Shown here: positions 14,514 through 21,622 of the stretch, in pieces | Layout of the letters: the number at the start of each line of letters is the position of its first letter | How positions within the stretch are numbered: position 1 is the first letter of the stretch | Source of the DNA: a virus | IMG/VR virus record: IMGVR_UViG_3300017773_005284 | Location: 1 to 21,622 of that record | Strand: one strand, 5' to 3' | DNA length: 21,622 nucleotides | The notes under the pieces: generated by a model | The model's input: only the letters and a program-made list of their open reading frames with translations | Databases searched by the model: none | Told to the model about the DNA's origin: nothing | Position numbers and translations under genes: made by a program

Positions 14514-15439
14514 ACTGAGAATAACTTCTTTTCCATTAAATTATATTGTGTTAATGGGGTTGTATTTTGGATTAATTTTGTAAAATGATTAAATCCCATT
14601 TCACTAGGGTCTTTCCCTTTTAATTCTACTAAATATACTTCTTTACCTTCATTTATAAATTCTTCAGCAAATCTAATTGCTTGTTTTATAGCATCTGTAT
14701 CTAACGCTATGTATATTTTTTTAACTGTTGATGTTACTATCTTTTTCATTAAATTAGATTGAATATTTTTACCTAATAAAGGTATTGCATTTCTTTTTAT
14801 AGCAATAGCATCAAACATTCCCTCACATAATACAAGAGGTAAATTCCAATTTATTAAATGTTCATTAGGGATTATATTTCTTGAGGAATCTGGGTTTCTA
14901 AATTTTATATATGGTTCTTTTTCAAATGAACGTGCTGTAAAATAATTTAATTTTCCTAAATAATCATAAGATGGAATAATAATCATATTATGATAATTTC
15001 CGTATTCACAATACCCTATATTATATTTTATAATATCGCTATCTGTAATACCTCTACTTTTTAAATAATAATATGCCTGTTTCCATGTTATAGTTTTATC
15101 ATCTGGAAATATAGGAACAAATTCTTCAGGTAATTTTACATCTATTGTTTTTTCTATTATTTCATATTCTGTTTCTTCTGCTACTAATTTATATAATTCT
15201 GTAAATTTATCTGTTGGGGCTTTTACTTGTTTAAATAAATTTGATATTCTAGTACCTTTTTTATTACATACCCAACAATGCCATGGATTATATCCTTTTT
15301 TATTTTCTGAAAAATTAACTTCTAATTTAGGTTTAGTATGATTACAAAAAGGACAATGGTAAGATTGATTACCCCTTGCAGTACGTTTACCGTTGCCTAA
15401 TACAGAATTAACTAGGTTAACTAATAGTTCATTTATCAT
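14510..15439 (-). CDS. DNA primase with zinc-binding and TOPRIM domains
   Basis: 309 residues. Zinc domain: HCPFC (C29, C32) and CWVC (C55, C58), the CHC2-type ribbon with Cys in place of the usual His. TOPRIM core: VLCEGMFDAIAI (203-214) gives catalytic Glu206, IALDTDAI (244-251) gives Asp247 and Asp249, and KGKDPSE (274-280) is the third conserved site. It should make RNA primers on single-stranded template during phage replication. It is much shorter than DnaG (about 600 residues) and has no helicase domain, so a separate helicase must exist elsewhere in the genome. It lies between a GIY-YIG nuclease gene and a RecB-type nuclease gene, inside a run otherwise made of virion-type genes. Confidence 0.9.
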   Translation of the reverse strand: MINELLVNLVNSVLGNGKRTARGNQSYHCPFCNHTKPKLEVNFSENKKGYNPWHCWVCNKKGTRISNLFKQVKAPTDKFTELYKLVAEETEYEIIEKTIDVKLPEEFVPIFPDDKTITWKQAYYYLKSRGITDSDIIKYNIGYCEYGNYHNMIIIPSYDYLGKLNYFTARSFEKEPYIKFRNPDSSRNIIPNEHLINWNLPLVLCEGMFDAIAIKRNAIPLLGKNIQSNLMKKIVTSTVKKIYIALDTDAIKQAIRFAEEFINEGKEVYLVELKGKDPSEMGFNHFTKLIQNTTPLTQYNLMEKKLFSV

Positions 15440-15457
15440 ATGGGGAATATACGGAAA

Positions 15458-15916
15458 TTATTTTATGTCTCCAAAGTCACGTGTAAAAAACTTACCTAAT
15501 ATATTATCATTAAAATACTCATCTGGTTTTTGTAGAACTTCATATAAAAATTGATATTTAGTTTCAAAATAAGTTAAAGATTTTTTACTAGTACATAAAT
15601 GCAATATTTCTCTTTTAAAATTTTTTTTATCTTCTTTTTTTAAGAGTTCTGTAAGTTGTTTATTGGATCCAAAATATGTTTTCCAATCAGATTCTTTTGA
15701 AACTATTTTAAATTTAGGAGGTCTACCTTTTTGACCCTCAAATATTTTTAATTCTTTTTTACCTAATTTTTGTTTACGAGTAAAAACAAGAAATTTTTTA
15801 CCAATATATTTTTTATTTGAAGGGATATGGGTTGTAACATATACAAATCCCATTATGTTAGTATCAAAATCATTAATGGAATTTATTTCTTTATTTCTAT
15901 ATATCCACTTATCCAT
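15458..15916 (-). CDS. GIY-YIG family nuclease
   Basis: 152 residues. The G-I-Y element appears as GFVY (23-26) and the Y-I-G element as KYIGKK (36-41). A basic stretch (RKQKLGKKELK) follows, then SDWKTYFGSN (76-85), KREIL (101-105) with the expected Arg102, YFETKYQF (116-123) with the metal-binding Glu118, and YFNDNILGKFF (134-144) with the conserved Asn region. This is a complete single-domain GIY-YIG core without an extra DNA-binding domain. Such proteins are often homing endonucleases or repair and recombination nucleases in T4-like phages. Which one applies is not clear. Its start overlaps the stop of the 462-residue virion-type gene by one base (TAATG), so it is not simply an intron-borne insertion. 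Confidence 0.7.
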   Translation of the reverse strand: MDKWIYRNKEINSINDFDTNIMGFVYVTTHIPSNKKYIGKKFLVFTRKQKLGKKELKIFEGQKGRPPKFKIVSKESDWKTYFGSNKQLTELLKKEDKKNFKREILHLCTSKKSLTYFETKYQFLYEVLQKPDEYFNDNILGKFFTRDFGDIK

Positions 15917-17304
15917 TATGAAATATCAAAATTAACTAATACAGTTGTATCTGAAAATTTAGATATAGGTGTTGGGTTTGATAGTTTACCTACAGCTAAT
16001 AATTGTTTATTATCATCATATAAACCTACAGTAGTTAAGTATGGAGAAAAATAAGATCCAGTCATATCATTTCTATAAGTAGATTGATCAAATGAAAAAT
16101 TAGTAAAAGCTTCTGGTTGGAGTTCTAACTGTATTTGAGGATAACCTGCTTGAATCATACCTACGGGTTGACCCGGTGTATAGCCTTTCCAAGAATTATC
16201 TGAATTATTTGGTGTAGAAGGAAAGCCTGCATATTGGACTGTTATTGAATCTAAAGTAAGATTTTGAATTGTACCTCCAACTACTATAGTTGCTGTAAAT
16301 TGTGGGCTGACTACATTAGGATCTAAAGAACCACCTGTAAATTGAAATAATAAATCTGTATAAGTACCAGGTGAAAAGTTTACATTACTTTGAAAATAAG
16401 TTATACTTGATAATAAAGCATCTTTTTCTGTTGATAATACTGATTTATTTAATAATGACGTTGGGTTTTGTGTATAGGTAAATTCATTTTCTCCTGCTGT
16501 ACATTCATAAGAATGTTCATATAATCTATATGATGATGAATAGAATAAAAAATTATTATCTAATCCTGATGATCCTAATCCACCATCTAAATAACCATTC
16601 ATTTCTTTTCCAAAATTTTCTAATCCACCAGATGTAAATGTAATTATACCATGAGAATAAAAAATATTACCTACATATATAACTTTATTTCCTTGACCTG
16701 ATAATGATTGAGAATAATATAAATTTCCTTCTCCATCATCTTTTACATCCCATCTTCCTAAAATATTATTCATAGTCATTCCTGATCCTGTGTATCTCAT
16801 TTCAAAAGTAGTAGGTACTATATTTTCTCCATATAATTTAGAAGGAATTGAAATAACAGAACATGAAGGGATTGTATTATTATGAAACGAACTTTGTATG
16901 AATCTTACTTGAGGTATAGTAGATTGTAAATAATTTTCATATCTAGGATTAGTTAAAACCCCTACAGTTCTATCTGAATCTATATTTGGATCTTGTACTC
17001 CTGGGATTAATACAGGTCTTTGAATTGTTGAAACTGTAGTAGAACCTGATGCATCTTGAGAAGATGAAATATAATTAGTATAATACATTTGTTTTACACT
17101 ATGGTATACTCCTACTACTGATTTTTTAGATGTTTGACCTGATGTATTGGTTTCATTACCTATGTAAGGCAAATCATAACCTTGATAAAATTCTACTTGA
17201 GTAGTGGATCCAGTGCACTCATTAGGGGATAATCCAAACCCCTTCATAGCATCAAATGGAGTAATTACTACATCCTTAGTTGTTAATTGTTTGTATGCTC
17301 TCAT
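15916..17304 (-). CDS. 462-residue virion-type protein, paralogue of the 351-residue protein
   Basis: Composition (Ser, Thr, Asn, Gly, Tyr) and length suit a phage structural protein. It shares its ends with the protein encoded just upstream: YKQLTTKDVVIT (4-15) against YKALTPEDLVIS, ENEFTYTQNPT (272-282) against NSEFNYSENPS, and YLTTVGLYDDNKQLLAVGKL (422-441) against YITTVGLYNDVDELLAVAKL. A stretch of about 130 residues (roughly 284-415) lies between the last two shared motifs here but is only about 20 residues long in the paralogue, so it is probably an inserted beta domain. Other features are VISIPSKLYGENIVPTTFEM (150-169), DDGEGNLY (189-196) and VGNIFYSHGIITF (211-223), which I recall from T4-like virion proteins. 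It starts 5 bases after its paralogue ends. Confidence 0.6.
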   Translation of the reverse strand: MRAYKQLTTKDVVITPFDAMKGFGLSPNECTGSTTQVEFYQGYDLPYIGNETNTSGQTSKKSVVGVYHSVKQMYYTNYISSSQDASGSTTVSTIQRPVLIPGVQDPNIDSDRTVGVLTNPRYENYLQSTIPQVRFIQSSFHNNTIPSCSVISIPSKLYGENIVPTTFEMRYTGSGMTMNNILGRWDVKDDGEGNLYYSQSLSGQGNKVIYVGNIFYSHGIITFTSGGLENFGKEMNGYLDGGLGSSGLDNNFLFYSSSYRLYEHSYECTAGENEFTYTQNPTSLLNKSVLSTEKDALLSSITYFQSNVNFSPGTYTDLLFQFTGGSLDPNVVSPQFTATIVVGGTIQNLTLDSITVQYAGFPSTPNNSDNSWKGYTPGQPVGMIQAGYPQIQLELQPEAFTNFSFDQSTYRNDMTGSYFSPYLTTVGLYDDNKQLLAVGKLSNPTPISKFSDTTVLVNFDIS

Positions 17305-17309
17305 TCATT

Positions 17310-18365
17310 TTAAAAATCTAACTTAACTCTTACTAACATTTCTTTAGTAAAATCTTTTGGCAATGGTCTTGATAATTTAGCTACTGCTAATAATTCATCA
17401 ACATCATTATATAATCCTACTGTTGTAATATAAGTTTGTGGGTTATTTATAAATGAATTAAATACTACTTCACCTGTTGATCCCGAAATAAATGATGGAT
17501 TTTCAGAATAATTAAATTCACTATTTTGGGCTCTAACAAAAACAAAATCAGAAGATAAAGCTTCTTCACTATTTAAAGTCCAACCTGATGAAGCTGAATA
17601 TGCCATTCTTTGTAAACCTTCAATTACTTTAGCTGGGTTAGTATCATTTGTATTGGAGTTTCTTCCTGTTCCTAACGCTATACCAAATGAGTTAGCCATA
17701 GGAGCATCTAAAGCTGCGCCATTTAATAGTATCATTGATATATCCGGTAAAAACCAACCATATGAACCTGATGCTGATGATGTTCCACCTGCCCATCCAT
17801 TAGGATTTTGTGATGTATTAACTGTACCAGCAGAACCTGAAACTAAATTAAATACTCTACCTGCATCTGTAAATGTTACTGATGGAGCTACTTTACTATC
17901 ATCTGTTAATGTTAATTTTGATGTACTTGTAGATCCTGATATTTGGAAGGTTGTTGTTCCAGGAAGTAGTGATTGTTTATATCTAGCTCTTTCTATTGGT
18001 AATGCATAAAAATATGATGCTGAATAGTTACCAAATACAAATGAAGCGTTTTCATCTCCTAATATTAAAGTTCTATATTGACCATATGAAGTTCTTGAAG
18101 GTGAAATTCCAGGAACTAATGCATTATACCACAAACTTCCACTACCTTTAGAATCACAATAAGCTACATCAAATTGTAATGCTGATTCTGAATTAGATGT
18201 TACTAAATTATATACTGAATAATAAAATTGTGCTGTAGTAGTTGCTACTTGTACTGATGAAGTAAAGTATGTTTGTAGTGTTGGATTATTATTACTCCAT
18301 ACCGTAGCTGTAACTGAGTCTGTACTTATTACTAAATCTTCTGGTGTTAATGCTTTATATCCCAT
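17310..18365 (-). CDS. 351-residue virion-type protein, paralogue of the 462-residue protein
   Basis: The protein begins MGYKALTPEDLVIS and ends with the block TTVGLYNDVDELLAVAKL (314-331), shared with its neighbour on the left. The middle has the low-charge, Ser/Thr/Gly/Asn-rich look of a beta-structured particle protein, with ERARYKQSLLPGTTTFQIS (125-143) and AQNSEFNYSENPSFISG (279-295). There is no signal peptide or membrane helix. Baseplate, neck or tail location cannot be told from sequence alone. It follows the 221-residue gene after 11 bases and precedes its paralogue by 5, so the three are surely in one transcript. The T-rich leader shows no Shine-Dalgarno. Confidence 0.6.
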   Translation of the reverse strand: MGYKALTPEDLVISTDSVTATVWSNNNPTLQTYFTSSVQVATTTAQFYYSVYNLVTSNSESALQFDVAYCDSKGSGSLWYNALVPGISPSRTSYGQYRTLILGDENASFVFGNYSASYFYALPIERARYKQSLLPGTTTFQISGSTSTSKLTLTDDSKVAPSVTFTDAGRVFNLVSGSAGTVNTSQNPNGWAGGTSSASGSYGWFLPDISMILLNGAALDAPMANSFGIALGTGRNSNTNDTNPAKVIEGLQRMAYSASSGWTLNSEEALSSDFVFVRAQNSEFNYSENPSFISGSTGEVVFNSFINNPQTYITTVGLYNDVDELLAVAKLSRPLPKDFTKEMLVRVKLDF

Positions 18366-18376
18366 TTTTTATTTTT

Positions 18377-19042
18377 TTAAACTGCTGTTTTTGTTATCAT
18401 AATTGGTACTTGTAATCTAGCTCCACTATCTCTTCCTACAATTGTTAATGTACCATATAATGTAGTTTGTGTACCAAATAATGTATTTACTCCTGTAGCT
18501 TGTAATGACAATGTAGTCCCAATTACTGTTTTAGAAACATTAGTTCCCATTGTTTGAGTTGAATTCATTGCTTGTGCTTGCGGAGTATCTATTCCAGTAC
18601 CTACAAATCCATTTTCAGACATTAATCTTACATCTGATATTGTAAATGAATAACCTGATGATTCATTACTTGTTGTATTACCTAAATAATTTAATGTTGA
18701 AGGTGTAATTCCATCTTCATCTAATTGAGGCATCGATATATTAGTTCTAGCTATAGAAATTATAGGCATTTTAGCTGTTCCTCTAGGTAAAGTAGCTAAT
18801 TTATATTTCATTACTTGAGTTTCATTAGGAAATGCTTCCATAAGAGGCATATTTTCAATAGCTTCTCCATAGTAAGCAGAGCCAGAGGGGTGAGTTGGAT
18901 TATAAAGAGTATAATCTATTTCATCATCTGCTAAAGCAAATTGTGTTATTTTAAAAGAACCATCTCCTTTAGCTAGTAATTCCCTTCCTTTATTTGTCAA
19001 GATAGCATCTACTGTTATTACTTGATTATTTAAATATCCCAT
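18377..19042 (-). CDS. 221-residue virion-type protein
   Basis: The N-terminus reads MGYLNNQVITVDAILTNKGR, followed by ELLAKGDGSFKITQFALADD and EIDYTLYNPTHPSGSAYYGE. I recall this strongly conserved opening from structural proteins of marine T4-like phages, though without a defined place in the particle. The rest is beta-rich: TQVMKYKLATLPRG, PIISIARTNIS, GYSFTISDVRL and a C-terminal run LYGTLTIVGRDSGARLQVPI. There are no cysteines. It is the first gene after the longest gap on the right-hand side (71 bases), which contains a promoter-like element, so it probably heads a transcript with the two genes to its left. Confidence 0.65.
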   Translation of the reverse strand: MGYLNNQVITVDAILTNKGRELLAKGDGSFKITQFALADDEIDYTLYNPTHPSGSAYYGEAIENMPLMEAFPNETQVMKYKLATLPRGTAKMPIISIARTNISMPQLDEDGITPSTLNYLGNTTSNESSGYSFTISDVRLMSENGFVGTGIDTPQAQAMNSTQTMGTNVSKTVIGTTLSLQATGVNTLFGTQTTLYGTLTIVGRDSGARLQVPIMITKTAV

Positions 19043-19061
19043 TATGTTAGTGTATTTTAGT

Positions 19062-19071
19062 TATAAATATA
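19062..19071 (-). promoter_or_regulatory. candidate phage promoter before the 221-residue gene
   Basis: The coding strand reads ACATATATTTATAACTAAAA, with the core TATATTTATA ending 19 bases upstream of the ATG at 19042. A TTTG lies 20 bases upstream of the TATATTTA core, close to the Bacteroidota TTTG / TAnnTTTG spacing, with A in place of the last G. Confidence 0.5.
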
Positions 19072-19113
19072 TGTATTTTTAATTTTCACTCCAAATTATA
19101 TTTTTCTTTTTTT

Positions 19114-21622
19114 TTATTTTGAAGGTTTTATATTATCATTCGTAAAGTTTCTTTTAGATTTTAATTGTTTTATTAAAGTCTGTGTGTTTTTTAATTGTTG
19201 TGGTGATAAATCATCTGGTATTAAATATCCATCACCTGTTGGAGTATTTATTCCATATGAACCTGATGGTTGTTTAATATCTACAACTACTCTATCATCT
19301 GCCTCTACTCTTTTTCTAATAGTAGCAGCAAATATTTGACCTAATGATCCTGATTTATTTGCATTTATTGGTAATTTCAATGTTCTTGGATCTGGATGTA
19401 CTATAAATCTATTTGATTGAAGTCCAGCATCAGCTGGGATTGCACCATAAACAGATGTAGCATATGAAGCAGTATTTAGAAATGATTTCCAACCAGGTGT
19501 AGTACCACCTGATGAGAAATCGTTTGTTGGTGGCCATAAAGATGATGATAAACTATAATTTCCTATAAATTGATTTTGGTAAAATACCATATGAGTTGGA
19601 TCAGTTGCTGAGTAACTAGGTAATAGACTCATTGAAATTTGTACTGCAATACTTCCAGATGAATTATATACACCACTAAAATAAGGGGATGTAGGATCAG
19701 TTGATTCTAAAATTCTAACATCCATTATAGAACCACTACCTGTTCCTGGCTGACCATCTAAAAAATAATTACCAGATAATCCTGTTCTCATAAAAACTTG
19801 ACCATTAGTAGTACGTTTAGCATGAAAATTATTTGCTGTATAATTACCTACACCTGACATATCTCCTCTACTTTCAGTAGCCATCATTTGAAGTCTTTTA
19901 TATAATTCTTCAGCTGAATATATACCTTCTTGGGGCAAAGCTGAACATGTAAACCATTGTGTTTCACCTTGTGAAACCCAATCTGATGTTGGAACTGCTT
20001 CAGTCCATATTGCTGGGGTTGGTTTAAAAATATCTACAACTGTAAAATCTTGATCAATAGTATTAACTTGTTTTGGAGCAGATCCTGTTGGAGAATATCG
20101 ATATGTTACTCTAATTTCATCACCTACATCAACTGAAAGTGGTATATTAAAATCTTCGTAAGCTCCGACTTGAGATTCTGAGTAATTATATGAAAATAAT
20201 TGTTTGGGATCATTAGGATTTTTTAAATTAGGCATTTGTTGATAAAATGCACTATAAGCACTACCTGTATTAAAATAATGAATATCTGTAGTATTATTAA
20301 CATTACCAAATTTAATTGTTGGAGTTGAAAAATTTGCTTGAGAAAAAGCTCCTACAGCCCAACCTAGCAAGGCATCATAAGGGTAATTATAACCATTAGG
20401 GCTTTGTAAATATCCATATGATGCATTACTACCAGTTCCTTCAGACACAAAACCCCCGGATTGTACAAGATTATTAATGTCATTCATTCCTTGTAAATTA
20501 GGACCAACCCAATCATATAATGATGATACATCTTCAAATGCGATAGCAGGACCTTTTAATTCTAATATTCCTAAATCTTCTCCAGAAGCTGGTTCTTGTA
20601 AGAAAGATTGGTTAACTACAATTATAATTTCACCTGTTCCTCCTGGGGATGAAAATGCTGAATTTAATGTTGCTTCGTTAAATGTAATTGTATCACCTAT
20701 TTTATATCCTTTACCTAATAAATCTGGGGTATCTATAATATTACCTGAAGAATAATTACTAATTTGTCTAATAAATCCAGCTCCACCACCTTGTATTGAA
20801 AATTTAAATTTACCTCCAATTCCTGCTCCTGATGTTGAAGAAGGAAGTACAGCAATAGGACTTGTACCAGGTGCACCACCATTATATCCTGTTGTATTAT
20901 TTTTAATAACTATATCAGTAGCACCTGTATATATCATTTGACTCCATCCAGCTTTAAATGAATTAGGACAATATTTATAATCTCTTACTTCAAATAATGC
21001 ATTATGTTGATTTTGACTACCAATGAACTTTCTTAAACCTTGACGTTCGTCTGGTTGAGCACCACTAATATCATCTATTCTTCCTCCAAAAATATTTAAA
21101 CTTTCAGATGCTTCACTTTGATAATTTTTCACTTCAGGAGTATTTCCAAATCCTGTATACCATATAGGGATTGAAAAAGATTGGGTTACACATAATGTTG
21201 ATGGTGTAATTTGATTTGTAAATTCTGTTTGAAATTCTGTTGCTCCTGCTATAATTTCATTAGATCCTACATTTAAAGCTGTATAATTAACAGTTACTTT
21301 TGATTCTGAATTTGATAAATCCCAATCAGCAACATCATAAAGAATTGAAGAATTATTATAAACAACACCAACTTTTCTAGTTTCCCAAAAAGTTGAGGAT
21401 ACATCTAATAAATTTTCATTATTACCATTTAACTGAATGATTTCAGCAGTTGGATTTCTCAATTTTGTTATTGATGATGTTGGAACTGTTATTAATGAAT
21501 CTATAGCAAATGTAGTAGATCCAAAATATTGATCTGATTGGTGAGATGTTTTAAAATGAGCAAAATAAATAGGACGATAATCAATTACTGCTGTTTTACC
21601 AAACGATTTATCACCTTCATAA
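19114..21622 (-). CDS. large virion-type protein (partial, N-terminus beyond right edge)
   Basis: The frame is open for 835 residues from the right edge to TAA at 19114-19116. A start at TTG 21460-21462 would give 782 residues, but the frame continues upstream with sensible sequence (YFAHFKTSHQSDQYFGSTTF), so the true start lies outside the window. Visible features are FWETRKVGVVYNN, a GKGYKIGDTITFNEATL segment of the kind seen in tail-associated beta domains, DVGDEIRVTYRYSPTGS and a C-terminal segment IRKRVEADDRVVVDIKQPSG ending in a basic helix QLKNTQTLIKQLKSKRNF. It is rich in Ser, Thr, Asn and Gly. A tail, baseplate or adhesin role is likely from composition and context. I cannot place it in a named family. 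Confidence 0.55.
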   Translation of the reverse strand, partial: YEGDKSFGKTAVIDYRPIYFAHFKTSHQSDQYFGSTTFAIDSLITVPTSSITKLRNPTAEIIQLNGNNENLLDVSSTFWETRKVGVVYNNSSILYDVADWDLSNSESKVTVNYTALNVGSNEIIAGATEFQTEFTNQITPSTLCVTQSFSIPIWYTGFGNTPEVKNYQSEASESLNIFGGRIDDISGAQPDERQGLRKFIGSQNQHNALFEVRDYKYCPNSFKAGWSQMIYTGATDIVIKNNTTGYNGGAPGTSPIAVLPSSTSGAGIGGKFKFSIQGGGAGFIRQISNYSSGNIIDTPDLLGKGYKIGDTITFNEATLNSAFSSPGGTGEIIIVVNQSFLQEPASGEDLGILELKGPAIAFEDVSSLYDWVGPNLQGMNDINNLVQSGGFVSEGTGSNASYGYLQSPNGYNYPYDALLGWAVGAFSQANFSTPTIKFGNVNNTTDIHYFNTGSAYSAFYQQMPNLKNPNDPKQLFSYNYSESQVGAYEDFNIPLSVDVGDEIRVTYRYSPTGSAPKQVNTIDQDFTVVDIFKPTPAIWTEAVPTSDWVSQGETQWFTCSALPQEGIYSAEELYKRLQMMATESRGDMSGVGNYTANNFHAKRTTNGQVFMRTGLSGNYFLDGQPGTGSGSIMDVRILESTDPTSPYFSGVYNSSGSIAVQISMSLLPSYSATDPTHMVFYQNQFIGNYSLSSSLWPPTNDFSSGGTTPGWKSFLNTASYATSVYGAIPADAGLQSNRFIVHPDPRTLKLPINANKSGSLGQIFAATIRKRVEADDRVVVDIKQPSGSYGINTPTGDGYLIPDDLSPQQLKNTQTLIKQLKSKRNFTNDNIKPSK

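Overview
The window is a gene-dense, strongly AT-rich stretch in which every supported gene lies on the minus strand, so it reads from right to left. It looks like part of a tailed double-stranded DNA phage genome (Caudoviricetes), probably a large marine myovirus-like phage. The grounds are virion-type proteins rich in Ser, Thr, Gly and Asn, a TOPRIM primase, a RecB/Cas4-type nuclease, a GIY-YIG nuclease, and acidic or lysine-rich small proteins of a kind I recall from marine T4-like phages. No database was searched. Start codons are preceded by A/T-rich leaders without a Shine-Dalgarno sequence, which suggests a Bacteroidota host, but this is inference.

Layout in the direction of transcription. 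(1) 21622-15916: four virion-type proteins. The first is cut by the right edge, then come a 221-residue protein and two related proteins of 351 and 462 residues. (2) 15916-12924: nucleic-acid enzymes, namely a GIY-YIG nuclease, a CHC2/TOPRIM primase, a PD-(D/E)XK exonuclease-like protein and a P-loop kinase. (3) 12931-10034: a 965-residue protein joining a nucleotidyltransferase of the HxGH type, a Pol-beta-type nucleotidyltransferase, an unknown domain, an HExxH metallopeptidase and a HAD phosphatase. (4) 10034-8638: a protein with an internal duplication and a zinc-ribbon protein. (5) 8601-2129: a run of acidic, EF-hand-bearing or basic Cys-containing proteins that look like head-core or packaged proteins, plus a possible nuclease. 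(6) 2147-955: a cupin-like protein, a 281-residue unknown and a 21-residue peptide with nine cysteines. A terminator at 869-905 follows. (7) 839-1: the start of a COG2509-type FAD-dependent oxidoreductase, cut by the left edge.

Genes are packed with 1-19 base overlaps or short gaps. Four short gaps in front of genes carry the same AT motif (TATATTTATA or a one-base variant on the coding strand), a candidate phage promoter. Several proteins in regions 2, 3 and 5 have short amphipathic N-termini ending in L/I-x-E, and several carry L-N-E tripeptides, some at apparent domain boundaries of the 965-residue protein. This resembles T4 capsid-targeting sequences and prohead-protease sites. The most interesting hypothesis here is that a set of enzymes and small proteins is loaded into the head and cut there.
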